Positions 45,964-56,831 of a stretch of 64,000 nt of DNA are shown in pieces. The stretch lies in the NCBI RefSeq assembly GCF_018860545.1, contig NZ_JAHKPN010000056.1, positions 1-64,000 on the forward strand, read 5' to 3'. This DNA is from Winogradskyella psychrotolerans. Lineage in GTDB: Bacteria; Bacteroidota; Bacteroidia; Flavobacteriales; Flavobacteriaceae. The position numbers were made by a program, and so were the translations under genes. The notes beneath the pieces were generated by a model. It had not been told where the DNA came from. It ran no database searches and saw only the letters and a program-made list of their open reading frames with translations. The stretch's first letter is position 1; the number at the start of each line of letters is the position of its first letter.

Positions 45964-47625
45964 ATGTGCGGAATAGTATGTGCGTTCGATATAAAGCAAA
46001 AAGTAGATGATTTAAGACCACAAGTTTTAGAGATGGCAAAAACAATTCGTCATCGTGGACCAGATTGGAGTGGAATTTATAGTGATGATAAAGCGATTAT
46101 GGCCCACGAACGTTTGGCAATTGTAGATCCTGCATCTGGAAAGCAACCCTTGTTAAGTCCTGATAAAAAGTTAATATTAGCGGCAAACGGAGAAATTTAT
46201 AACCATAGAGAGTTACGTGCTAAATATCCTGATTACGATTTTCAAACGGAAAGTGATTGTGAAGTGATTTTAGCCTTATACCAAGAAAAAGGTGTCGACT
46301 TTGTTGATGACATGAATGGTATTTTCGGCTTTGCGATTTACGATGTTGAAAAAGATGAATATTTCATTGCTAGAGATCACATGGGAATTATTCCTTTATA
46401 TATCGGTTGGGATAAAAATGGAACATTCTATGTCGCTTCAGAATTAAAAGCGTTAGAAGGTATCTGTACAAAAATACAATTGTTTCCTCCTGGGCATTAT
46501 ATGTCTAGTAAAGATGGTGAATTTGTAAAATGGTATAAGCGCGATTGGTCAGAGTATGATGCCGTAAAAGACAACGAAACAAGTATCGCGGAAGTAAAGA
46601 AAGCACTCGAAGATGCCGTACATAGACAACTTATGAGTGATGTGCCTTACGGAGTTCTATTATCTGGCGGATTAGATTCTTCAGTTACCTCTGCAATAGC
46701 TAAAAAATATGCTCAAAAACGTGTGGAGTCAGACGATACAACGGATGCATGGTGGCCACAATTACATTCGTTTTCTGTAGGATTAGAAGGGTCTCCAGAC
46801 TTAGCAGCAGCTAAAAAAGTTGCAGACCATATTGGTACAGTTCATCACGAAATTAAATTTACAATACAAGAAGGTTTAGACGCCATTAAAGATGTTATTT
46901 ATAACATAGAAACTTATGATATTACCACGATTCGTTCATCAACCCCAATGTATTTAATGGCGAGAGTTATTAAATCTATGGGAATTAAAATGGTATTATC
47001 TGGTGAAGGTGCAGATGAAATATTTGGTGGGTATTTATATTTTCATAAAGCACCAAGTGCAGAAGAGTTTCATGATGAGACCGTGCGAAAATTAGATAAG
47101 CTACACATGTACGATTGTCTGCGAGCTAACAAAAGTTTAGCAGCTTGGGGAATTGAAGGTCGTGTGCCATTTTTAGATAAAGAGTTTATGGATGTCGCGA
47201 TGCGTATTAACCCAAAGGATAAAATGATTAACGGAGAGCGCATGGAAAAATGGGTAGTTCGCAAGGCCTTTGAAGATATGATTCCAGAAAGCGTAGCTTG
47301 GAGACAGAAAGAACAATTTTCTGATGGTGTAGGATACAGTTGGATTGATACACTAAAAGAACTCGTAGACAAAGAAGTTACAGATGAACAAATAGAAAAT
47401 GCAGCCTTCCGTTTTCCAATAAATACACCCCTTAATAAAGAAGAATACTATTATAGAAGTATTTTTGAAGGGCATTTTCCAAGTGATGCTGCGGCATTAA
47501 GCGTACCACAAGAAGCTAGTGTAGCTTGTAGTACAGCAACAGCTTTAGAATGGGATGAAGCTTTTAAAAACATGAATGATCCTTCTGGTAGAGCCATTGC
47601 TAATGTGCATGACAAGGCGTATTAA
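45964..47625 (+). CDS. asnB: Asparagine synthase B (glutamine-hydrolysing)
   Basis: The 553-residue enzyme uses glutamine and ATP to make asparagine from aspartate. The N-terminal glutaminase starts MCGIVCAFD with the nucleophilic Cys2, and the synthetase part has the PP-loop GVLLSGGLDSS near residue 231 followed by SGEGADEIFGGYLYFHKAP. Length matches the E. coli-type enzyme. It is a single gene with an AT-rich upstream gap and a hairpin terminator after it. Confidence 0.97.
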   Translation: MCGIVCAFDIKQKVDDLRPQVLEMAKTIRHRGPDWSGIYSDDKAIMAHERLAIVDPASGKQPLLSPDKKLILAANGEIYNHRELRAKYPDYDFQTESDCEVILALYQEKGVDFVDDMNGIFGFAIYDVEKDEYFIARDHMGIIPLYIGWDKNGTFYVASELKALEGICTKIQLFPPGHYMSSKDGEFVKWYKRDWSEYDAVKDNETSIAEVKKALEDAVHRQLMSDVPYGVLLSGGLDSSVTSAIAKKYAQKRVESDDTTDAWWPQLHSFSVGLEGSPDLAAAKKVADHIGTVHHEIKFTIQEGLDAIKDVIYNIETYDITTIRSSTPMYLMARVIKSMGIKMVLSGEGADEIFGGYLYFHKAPSAEEFHDETVRKLDKLHMYDCLRANKSLAAWGIEGRVPFLDKEFMDVAMRINPKDKMINGERMEKWVVRKAFEDMIPESVAWRQKEQFSDGVGYSWIDTLKELVDKEVTDEQIENAAFRFPINTPLNKEEYYYRSIFEGHFPSDAAALSVPQEASVACSTATALEWDEAFKNMNDPSGRAIANVHDKAY

Positions 47626-47676
47626 AACGATATATATTGAGCTTTAAATGACTTAATTCCATTAAATATGAATTTC

Positions 47677-47700
47677 AAAATCTCGCTTCTGCGAGATTTT
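47677..47700 (+). terminator. Terminator after asnB
   Basis: AAAATCTCGC pairs with GCGAGATTTT around the loop TTCT, 50 bases after the asnB stop. The trailing T run is short, so efficiency may be modest. Confidence 0.75.
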
Positions 47701-47842
47701 GCGTTTTACGCAAGGTTTGAGCTTAAGATAAAAGCATTGAAATCCATTCTAAGGTGTTTTTTAGTCGTTTTAAGTAATTAACAAATGTTGATAATTATCG
47801 ACTTCAAACTGTTAAAAGCTTTTATATCGTGTTTGAAAATCG

Positions 47843-47850
47843 TATATTTG
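47843..47850 (+). promoter_or_regulatory. -7 box upstream of gyrB (TATATTTG)
   Basis: TATATTTG matches the Bacteroidota -7 pattern exactly and lies 160 bases before gyrB. The first ~30 bases of the predicted transcript fold into the hairpin at 47861-47888. The remaining 47701-47842 and 47889-48010 show nothing else I can name. Confidence 0.5.
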
Positions 47851-47860
47851 TTAGTATTCA

Positions 47861-47888
47861 AAAATGATACAGCTGTGTCATTTTTTTT
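47861..47888 (+). terminator. Hairpin and T run in the gyrB leader
   Basis: AATGATACAG pairs with CTGTGTCATT (one G-U) and is followed by a run of T to 47888. It has the form of an intrinsic terminator placed only about ten bases from the predicted transcript start, so it could attenuate gyrB or end a tiny RNA. Confidence 0.55.
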
Positions 47889-47995
47889 ATGTCAATAAAG
47901 CTCTAAATTTTAAAGAAGCAGTCGCTAAAAATTATGATAGCTGAATTGATTCTGTTGTATAGCGGCAGATTTTTTTTTATAAAGATTCGAACTAA

Positions 47996-49960
<1,965 letters not shown>

Positions 49961-49971
49961 TCATAATCAAA

Positions 49972-50004
49972 AAAAAACGCATAGTTAATATGCGTTTTTT
50001 TTTT
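49972..50004. terminator. Bidirectional terminator after gyrB
   Basis: AAAAAACGCATA pairs with TATGCGTTTTTT around the loop GTTAA. The T run ends one base before the stop codon of the convergent barrel gene at 50006, so it can serve both. Confidence 0.9.
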
Positions 50005-50005
50005 C

Positions 50006-50602
50006 TTAAAAGTCAAAGCCTAAAGAGAACTGCCATACTCTATTTTTTGGACTTCCCTCGTCATAAATATCACCTAAGCCTAAGTGATATCTTACCCCAA
50101 AACTCATTCCTGATTCCGTTTTAAAGCCACCTCCAAAATTCACACCCCAATCAAAATTATTTGGTTCAAACTCTCGTTCGGTGTCAAAAAGATTAAAATT
50201 ACTATCAAATTCTTCTTTATGGGAAACAGCAAACCCAATTTGTGGACCTGCTTCTAAAAAGAAATTGTTTGAAGGATAAACTTTTAGTACTAAAGGTAGA
50301 ATGATATAATTCAATTTCTGAGTGAAGGTGCCACTGTCATCTTTTACTTCATAGCCTTGTTGAGAATACAATAATTCTACCTGAAGCGCTATATTTTTAG
50401 TCGCAAAAGATTCGCCATAAAAACCAACATGGAAACCATGGCGCTGACCTGTTTCACTATCTTCATCAAAACTTACAGCGGCTAAATTGTAACCAAATTT
50501 TAAACCTGCATTAGATTTATTTTTATCGGTATCTGTACCTTGTGCATTAATACTACCTACAATACATAATAATGTGAATATTGTTATAAGTGTTATTTTC
50601 AT
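50006..50602 (-). CDS. PorT-like outer-membrane beta-barrel protein
   Basis: The 198-residue product has a signal peptide ending NAQG and eight likely strands: GLKFGYNLAAVSF, FHVGFYGESF, VELLYSQQGYEV, KLNYIILPLVLK, FFLEAGPQIGF, WGVNFGGGFK, SFGVRYHLGLGDI and a final FSLGFDF. This is the small OMP_b-brl_2/PorT pattern. Function is unknown. It is the last gene of a possible minus-strand unit with the protease-like lipoprotein upstream. Confidence 0.85.
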   Translation of the reverse strand: MKITLITIFTLLCIVGSINAQGTDTDKNKSNAGLKFGYNLAAVSFDEDSETGQRHGFHVGFYGESFATKNIALQVELLYSQQGYEVKDDSGTFTQKLNYIILPLVLKVYPSNNFFLEAGPQIGFAVSHKEEFDSNFNLFDTEREFEPNNFDWGVNFGGGFKTESGMSFGVRYHLGLGDIYDEGSPKNRVWQFSLGFDF

Positions 50603-50632
50603 TGTGTTGTTTTTTTAAATTAATTAGAATAT

Positions 50633-51412
50633 TTATTTACCACCATTGGCGATCAAATCGTTAATGCATGCGTTATCCAATGCTGGCGCTGAGGTCATAT
50701 TTGCCATAGCATCGAGACCATTTGAAGATTCAGTAGCCCAAAACATTAGGCAATTTTCATCATTACAGTGTTTAGGATGTTCTAAGTCTTCATGATCAAC
50801 TTCCATGGGTGATCCTAAATTTGTGAGTCCAAGAATATGGCCAAACTCATGCGTTATAATGGTGGTTTCTAAAACCGACCGGTTGGGTTGAAAAGGACTA
50901 TTACTTAGATTTTGAATAGTTTCTTCATAAATAACAAAGGACGTATTCCAATATGCTGTACCTAATACACTGCTACTATCAGTATTTGTCGCTGCTTCTC
51001 CATCTGCAAAAAATACCCAAAGGGTCAATTTATTTTCTGAGTTGTAATTTTGACGCTGTTGAATCTCAATATCTGCAATGTCTTGAATGGTGTAATTTTC
51101 AAGGCCTGGTGAAATAATCCCTCTCTTTTCAACCGTAATACCATTCGGTTTATAGGTTCTGTTTTCAATAAAAGAAACAAAATTACTGATGGAGGTTGCA
51201 TTAGGCTCAAAACCGTCTACATATACAAGTTCTATAACCAAACTAGTGAATTTGCTGTCTGATAAAAAATCATTCGCAGAATTGCCAACGCTTTGTCTGT
51301 TGAGGTTTATATTAATGTCTAGATTTTCAGAATTAATAGTGGATTCATCGGTAGAACAACTTGTGGTCACTGTTAATATTAAAAGAACAAATAGGTGTTT
51401 ATAATTTTTCAT
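50633..51412 (-). CDS. Metzincin-like zinc metalloprotease lipoprotein
   Basis: The 259-residue product has a lipoprotein signal (MKNYKHLFVLLILTVTTSC), then STDES. Near residue 190 is HEFGHILGLTNLG, a zinc-binding HExxHxxG pattern, followed by HED and a downstream ENCLMFW, where the Met may be the metzincin Met-turn. The family is probably the membrane-anchored metalloprotease group found in Bacteroidota. I use ATG 51412, since the upstream ATG 51433 adds only seven Lys/Leu-rich residues. It lies between the barrel and the lipoprotein of module B, with the same direction as both. Confidence 0.85.
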   Translation of the reverse strand: MKNYKHLFVLLILTVTTSCSTDESTINSENLDININLNRQSVGNSANDFLSDSKFTSLVIELVYVDGFEPNATSISNFVSFIENRTYKPNGITVEKRGIISPGLENYTIQDIADIEIQQRQNYNSENKLTLWVFFADGEAATNTDSSSVLGTAYWNTSFVIYEETIQNLSNSPFQPNRSVLETTIITHEFGHILGLTNLGSPMEVDHEDLEHPKHCNDENCLMFWATESSNGLDAMANMTSAPALDNACINDLIANGGK

Positions 51413-51490
51413 CTTTTTTAATTTTAAAAGCATCTACTATGGCAGTAGCTGCTTTGCCATAACATGTACGTTACTATTGCTAAGCTGGTT

Positions 51491-52543
51491 TTATATTTGG
51501 GTTAAAACCAAAGTAACTGCAGCATTAGTTGTACTGCGCAGGGAGATGGTACTTTCAGAATAACTTGTAACTTCCCATGTATTATTTAGGAGTTCAAAGT
51601 TGGCATTTTGAGAAAACGTTAATGATAAGAAAATATCAAGTTCAGAGGCTACTTCGTAAGTACCATTGACATCTGAAATAGCTGCGTTAACTGTATTCTC
51701 TGCTGTTATTGTTAAATCATTGCCAAAGTTTAAGGTAAATTCACTGAAGTCATTTGCAGTGTCAATACCTGCTGTAACAAAAGTATCTATTGTAAATAAA
51801 CCTGAAACTAAAATGTCTTCTAAGGCTTCAGCATCTTCTTCGGCATCCTCCATGTCGTCATACATAGTTAAACATTCATTAATATAACTTTGCAAATCGG
51901 CATCACTAGTTATTTCTGCAGCAGTGTTGCTATTTAAGGTTGCGGTTATCGGATAGTTCACAGCAAAGAATGCGGTGTCATCAAAGTTATTTATGTAGGC
52001 ATATAACTGTTGCTCAGACTCGATAACCACGCTTCCTGTTTGTTCTACATTAACATCATAGGTTAAAATGGTTATTGGGAAATCTATATTTAAACAATTG
52101 ATAGCATTCTCAGCCTCATTTTCAGCATTTTCACAAGCTTCTATTAAAGCATCAAACTCTGATTGATTAGCAACTAACACTTCTGTGTAATTACTTAGTT
52201 TAGCAGTTAATGGGAATTGAAACTGAACGGAATCATCATCGTCTGTAAATTCTCCGATGATATCTAATACTAAGCTGTAATCTGAAGAGGTAACCAGTGT
52301 TACTTGTGTATTGTTTATTGTTGCAGTTACTGGTAATAAAACGGAAGAACAGGACATTCCATCTAAAAAGTCGTCAAAGCTACCATCGTACATTGCAGAA
52401 CGTTCTAAATTACTAGCTGTGGTAGAATTGGCAGAATTAGTGTTTGGGTTATCCCCATTTTCGTTATCAATTTCATCTTGACATGATGTAACTACCAATA
52501 CGGACATAAATAATAATGCGGTTAAGAATTTTGAATTTTTCAT
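51491..52543 (-). CDS. Module B surface lipoprotein (350 residues)
   Basis: The signal peptide ends VVTSC (lipid Cys 21) followed by QDEID and an Asn/Ser-rich stretch. Four repeats with 'P[VIL]T' cores follow at about 66-98, 106-138, 150-188 and 192-224, then an acidic coil (about 227-245) and one lipocalin-like module to the end (TWEVTSYSESTISL). The order and even the four-residue insert in repeat three match the module A lipoprotein, but the extra modules are missing here. It is divergent from the module B sigma factor. No named family is recognised. Confidence 0.82.
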   Translation of the reverse strand: MKNSKFLTALLFMSVLVVTSCQDEIDNENGDNPNTNSANSTTASNLERSAMYDGSFDDFLDGMSCSSVLLPVTATINNTQVTLVTSSDYSLVLDIIGEFTDDDDSVQFQFPLTAKLSNYTEVLVANQSEFDALIEACENAENEAENAINCLNIDFPITILTYDVNVEQTGSVVIESEQQLYAYINNFDDTAFFAVNYPITATLNSNTAAEITSDADLQSYINECLTMYDDMEDAEEDAEALEDILVSGLFTIDTFVTAGIDTANDFSEFTLNFGNDLTITAENTVNAAISDVNGTYEVASELDIFLSLTFSQNANFELLNNTWEVTSYSESTISLRSTTNAAVTLVLTQI

Positions 52544-52704
52544 ACTATTGATTTTTGGGTTAAATATTATTGTAAAATTAAATAGCGTGTTTTACGCTTT
52601 CTATAATTAAGACGCTTTAACTCTTCTTTACCCTATGGTTTTTTTTTATAATTTTTTTTAATGCACTGACAATCAAGGATTAAAAATTTGTTTTTTTTTA
52701 TTCT

Positions 52705-52726
52705 TATTTTTGCATTTATATCTTTG
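52705..52726 (+). promoter_or_regulatory. Two candidate -7 boxes before sigma gene B
   Basis: TATTTTTG (52705-52712) and TATCTTTG (52719-52726) both match TAnnTTTG exactly, 13-35 bases before the ATG. Either could start the sigma-FecR-receptor transcript. The 195-base gap to the divergent lipoprotein also contains long T runs. Confidence 0.5.
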
Positions 52727-52738
52727 TAATTCTGTTTT

Positions 52739-53260
52739 ATGAGTAAGCCCAAGTCTCAACTCTGTGAAGAAAAGCACTTCAATTCTTTTTATTTAGATCA
52801 TATTCGTGCTGTGACTAATTTTGCCTACTATAAGTGTGGTGATCAGTCACAGTCTTTAGATTTGGTGCAAGATGCTTTTGCTAAAATTTGGGAAAATTGT
52901 TCTCAAATAGATTTTAATAAAGCAAAAAGTTATTTATTTACAACGGTTAATAATTTATTTTTAAATGTGGTGAGGCATCAAAAAGTGGTGTTCACTTACG
53001 CTAAGGAATCCCCGTATTTAGACCAAACAAATTTAAGTCCAGAATATCTTTTAGAAGAGGAAGAGTTTAAAATAAAACTTCATACGGTTATTGCAGCGTT
53101 GAGTGTTGAGCAGCGTGAAGTCTTTTTATTAAATAGAATGGAAGATAAAAAGTACAGAGAGATTGCTGACTTATTAAATATTTCTCAAAAAACAGTTGAG
53201 AAACGAATGTCAGGCGCACTTAAGGCTATAAGAGAAAAGATTAAAGGCGTAAATATTTAA
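52739..53260 (+). CDS. Module B ECF sigma factor (FecI-like)
   Basis: The 173-residue ECF factor shows region 2 as LDLVQDAFAKIWENC followed by KSYLFTTVNNLFLN, and region 4 as LNISQKTVEKRMSGALKAI. It is close in layout to the module A sigma factor, including the internal R-H-Q-K-V-V and the P-E-x-x-L-E-E segments. FecR follows 66 bases downstream. It should direct transcription of the receptor and perhaps of the divergent lipoprotein. Confidence 0.94.
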   Translation: MSKPKSQLCEEKHFNSFYLDHIRAVTNFAYYKCGDQSQSLDLVQDAFAKIWENCSQIDFNKAKSYLFTTVNNLFLNVVRHQKVVFTYAKESPYLDQTNLSPEYLLEEEEFKIKLHTVIAALSVEQREVFLLNRMEDKKYREIADLLNISQKTVEKRMSGALKAIREKIKGVNI

Positions 53261-53326
53261 TTAATTTTAATTATTACGTAGGGTAAATAGTAATTGACGT
53301 GTCTTACTTTTGAAGAGCTTAAAACA

Positions 53327-54241
53327 ATGAATAGAGAAAATGACATTTTAAAATGGTTTAACGGTGAGATCACTACCGAAGCGTTAAAGAATCGTTATCC
53401 TAATGAAGATTTTTCTACGTTAGAGAAATCACAGTTTTATTCAAAACAGTTTGAGTTGCCTCAAATTGATGCGCAAAAAGCTTTAGAAGATTTTAAGACA
53501 AGAAAACTTAAAAAGAAGACGACTAAAGTCGTGCCTCTAAATTTTAAATCGTTCTTAAAGATTGCTGCGATTTTAATTGTAATGTTAGGGTCTTCATATG
53601 TCTTGTTTTTTAATAATCCCACATCATATTCAACCAAAATTGCGCAAATCGAACGGTTTAATTTACCTGATAATTCGGAAGTTATATTAAATTCAAAATC
53701 TCAGTTGAGTTTTAATAGAAAAGATTGGAAAAAAAATAGAACTTTAGATTTACAGGGAGAAGCTTTTTTCAAAGTTACTAAAGGTGAAAAATTCACCGTA
53801 CAAACTGGTGTAGGTACAGTTCAAGTTTTAGGAACGCAGTTTAATGTAAAAGAACGCCAAGATTATTTTGAAGTTAAATGTTACGAAGGTTCTGTTAGTG
53901 TTACCTACGCCAGCGAAAAGACGATATTAACACCAGGAAAAACATTAAGAATTGTAAAAGGAGAACAAGTTATAGTTAAGGAATTTAATTATAAAAACCC
54001 TGCTTGGTTAGTCCAAGAGTCGAGTTTTGATAACGTACCACTTTGGCAAGTGATAGATGAATTAGAAATTCATTACGATATCACAATTTCAACAAAAGCC
54101 ATAAATACATCGATTTTATTCTCTGGTACTTTTACACATACGGATAAAAATATTGCCTTAAAATCGGTTACAATTCCATTAAAACTGAGTTATATTATAG
54201 ATGGAAATAATGTTGAATTCTATAATTATGATTCACACTAA
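53327..54241 (+). CDS. Module B FecR-family anti-sigma factor
   Basis: The 304-residue protein has an N-terminal anti-sigma segment (MNRENDILKWFNGEIT), a transmembrane helix near 82-102 (FLKIAAILIVMLGSSYVLFF), a FecR domain (RFNLPDNSEVILNSKSQLSF, G-E-A-F-F-K-V, VQVLGTQFNVKERQ) and a C-terminal STN-related part (SSFDNVPLWQVIDELEIHYD). I use ATG 53327; a TTG at 53294 is in frame. The receptor gene overlaps its end by 14 bases. Confidence 0.93.
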   Translation: MNRENDILKWFNGEITTEALKNRYPNEDFSTLEKSQFYSKQFELPQIDAQKALEDFKTRKLKKKTTKVVPLNFKSFLKIAAILIVMLGSSYVLFFNNPTSYSTKIAQIERFNLPDNSEVILNSKSQLSFNRKDWKKNRTLDLQGEAFFKVTKGEKFTVQTGVGTVQVLGTQFNVKERQDYFEVKCYEGSVSVTYASEKTILTPGKTLRIVKGEQVIVKEFNYKNPAWLVQESSFDNVPLWQVIDELEIHYDITISTKAINTSILFSGTFTHTDKNIALKSVTIPLKLSYIIDGNNVEFYNYDSH

Positions 54242-56771
54242 ACAGATTTATTTTATTTATTTCTTATTCTTAGGTTTTACGGTAATCGCACAAACTAAAG
54301 AAGAATTGGTATTAGTAAATCTCATTGTAGAGTTAGAAGTAAAATTCGACGTTAAATTTTCGTATAATTTAGATGAGGTGAATTCGGTTTTGGTGGTCAG
54401 GCCAAATGAAGACGCATCTTTAGAATCCATTATTTCAGATTTAAACGAAACGACCTTATTAAACTTCAAGTTTCTAACAGCACGTTACATTACAATATCT
54501 ACTATTGAAAAAACCATATCAATTTGTGGTGTTTTAAAAACCGAAGCGTCTGAGTCCTTATATGGGGCATCTGTATACGTTTCAGGTGCTTCAAAAGGTG
54601 TAGTTACAGATGAAAACGGGAACTTTATATTACATAATATTGATATCAGCCACAACATCACGATGTCATTTTTAGGCTTCGAGACTAAAATTATACAAGC
54701 GTTAAAATTAAGAGGGAATGAAGATTGTGCAACGGTTATATTGAAATCGAAAAGCGAAGCACTAAATGAAATTGTAATTTCAAAGTTTTTAACCACAGGT
54801 TTACAACAGCGTAGGGATGGAAGTACCCAATTAAATACGGATAAATTTGGAATCCTTCCTGGACTTACAGAACCCGATGTGCTTCAGTCTATACAGGCTT
54901 TGCCAGGTGTAGAAAGCATAAATGAAAGTATTGCTAATATTAATGTTCGCGGTGGTACTAACGATCAAAACTTAATGCTTTGGGATGGTATAAAAATGTA
55001 TCATTCTGGGCACTTTTTTGGACTTATTTCTGCTTATAATCCCTATTTAACGTCTAAAGTTATAGTGACCAAAAATGGGACCTCAAGTGCCTATAGTGAT
55101 GGTGTTTCAAGTACAATTAATATGTTTACAAAAGATAAAGTGAATCAAGAGTTTTCTGGTGGCTTTGGCGCGAATTTACTTCATACAGATGCTTTCTTAG
55201 AAGTTCCAATTCGTAAAAAAAAAATGGCGCTACACGTGTCAGGTAGACGCTCTTTTACAGATGTTTTTAATTCGCCGACCTATGCTAATTATTTTGAACG
55301 GAGCTTTCAAGATACTGAGCTTACAACAACAAGTGCTGATATTAGCGAGGTAGCGACAGATTCTGAGTTTTATTTTTATGATTATTCTGCAAAATTATTA
55401 TTTGATTTAAATGAAAAACATAAGTTTAGAGCACATGTAATAGGTATTAGTAATAACTTAGATTATGAAGAGGAATTCACTAATACAGCCAACCAAAGTG
55501 AATCTAAAACTAGTAATTTAAAACAAGAAAATTTAGGTTTTGGTGGGTATTGGGAAGCTAAATGGAATTCGCGCTTTGAAACCCATTTAAGTTCATATTA
55601 TTCTAAGTATAACGTGGATGCTGTAGATTATCGTGTGGAAACAAATCAACAATTAACCCAAGCCAATGAAGTGCTTGAAACAGGATTGAAATTGAATACA
55701 AATTATAAGATTCACAACAACTTGAATTTTCTAAATGGGTATCAATTTACTGAAGTTGGGATTTTAAATGGCACAACGGTTAATAATCCTGATTACAGCA
55801 AAACTAAAAAAGAAGTCTTATTAAATCATGCCTTTTACAGTGAAATAGAGTTGAAGACTAAATCACTCTTTCTAAGAGGCGGTGTACGTCTTAATTATTT
55901 TCAGAAGTTTAATAAATTAATCATAGAACCACGGCTGAATTTTAGATATCAATTAGTAAGGGATTTAGCGGTTAAACTACAAGGAGAATTTAAAAACCAA
56001 TCCGCAACTCAAATTATAGATTTTCAAGATGATTTTTTAGGCGTAGAAAATAGACGTTGGATTTTAGCTAATGAACAAACCATTCCTATCTCTGAAAGTA
56101 AACAGGGATCGTTCGGATTTCAGTATCAAAAAAATAATTTTGTAGTTGATATTGAAGCATTTTATAAAACCGTGGAAGGAATAACCGCATTTAATCAAGG
56201 GTTTTATAATAATTTTCAATTTATAAATGCCATAGGGAACTATACTGTTAAAGGTCTTGAGTTTTTAATTAATAAAACAGCGGATTCATACAGTACTTGG
56301 GCAAGTTATACCTACAGCACCAATGATTATGAGTTTGAAAGCTTAACACCATCTGTATTTCCTAACAATGCAGACCTTAGGCACTCGGTATCACTAGCTT
56401 TTAACTACGATGTACTTCAAAATTTAAAAGCTTCTATTGGTGGGGTTTGGAGATCTGGACAACCTTTTACAAAACCTTTAGCAGGGAACGAAACTGTACA
56501 AAATGGTAATAGCACTTTTGTAAATTATGATACACCTAATAATGAAAATTTAGAGGATTTTAGGCGTTTAGATGCGTCATTAAATTATACCTTCAAGCTA
56601 AATGGCAATATGAAATCCTCAATAAAAGTTGGCGTTATAAATCTATTAGACAGAAAGAATATCATTTCTAGTTATTATAAAGTTGATCCAAATGATGCAA
56701 ATAATTCCATTCAAGTTAAAAATAAATCTTTGGGTTTGACCCCTAATATTAGTTTTAGATGTAATTTTTAA
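54228..56771 (+). CDS. Module B TonB-dependent receptor with STN and CarboxypepD_reg domains
   Basis: The 847-residue receptor starts at ATG 54228 (MIHTKQIYFIYFLFLGF, signal peptide to about 22). An STN domain (about 25-95) is followed by a CarboxypepD_reg-like beta-sandwich (about 98-185: SLYGASVYVSGASKGVV, TMSFLGFETK), then the plug with LPGLTEPDVLQSIQALPGVE and NINVRGGTNDQNLMLWDGI, and a barrel ending ISFRCNF. Plug and barrel are strongly similar to those of the module A receptor. The overlap with fecR implies translational coupling. No SusD is adjacent; a barrel gene follows 60 bases later. Confidence 0.93.
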   Translation: MIHTKQIYFIYFLFLGFTVIAQTKEELVLVNLIVELEVKFDVKFSYNLDEVNSVLVVRPNEDASLESIISDLNETTLLNFKFLTARYITISTIEKTISICGVLKTEASESLYGASVYVSGASKGVVTDENGNFILHNIDISHNITMSFLGFETKIIQALKLRGNEDCATVILKSKSEALNEIVISKFLTTGLQQRRDGSTQLNTDKFGILPGLTEPDVLQSIQALPGVESINESIANINVRGGTNDQNLMLWDGIKMYHSGHFFGLISAYNPYLTSKVIVTKNGTSSAYSDGVSSTINMFTKDKVNQEFSGGFGANLLHTDAFLEVPIRKKKMALHVSGRRSFTDVFNSPTYANYFERSFQDTELTTTSADISEVATDSEFYFYDYSAKLLFDLNEKHKFRAHVIGISNNLDYEEEFTNTANQSESKTSNLKQENLGFGGYWEAKWNSRFETHLSSYYSKYNVDAVDYRVETNQQLTQANEVLETGLKLNTNYKIHNNLNFLNGYQFTEVGILNGTTVNNPDYSKTKKEVLLNHAFYSEIELKTKSLFLRGGVRLNYFQKFNKLIIEPRLNFRYQLVRDLAVKLQGEFKNQSATQIIDFQDDFLGVENRRWILANEQTIPISESKQGSFGFQYQKNNFVVDIEAFYKTVEGITAFNQGFYNNFQFINAIGNYTVKGLEFLINKTADSYSTWASYTYSTNDYEFESLTPSVFPNNADLRHSVSLAFNYDVLQNLKASIGGVWRSGQPFTKPLAGNETVQNGNSTFVNYDTPNNENLEDFRRLDASLNYTFKLNGNMKSSIKVGVINLLDRKNIISSYYKVDPNDANNSIQVKNKSLGLTPNISFRCNF

Positions 56772-56831
56772 AAACTATGATAAATTTAAATAAATATAAC
56801 AGTGATATAAGCACTTTTAATACATAATCTC

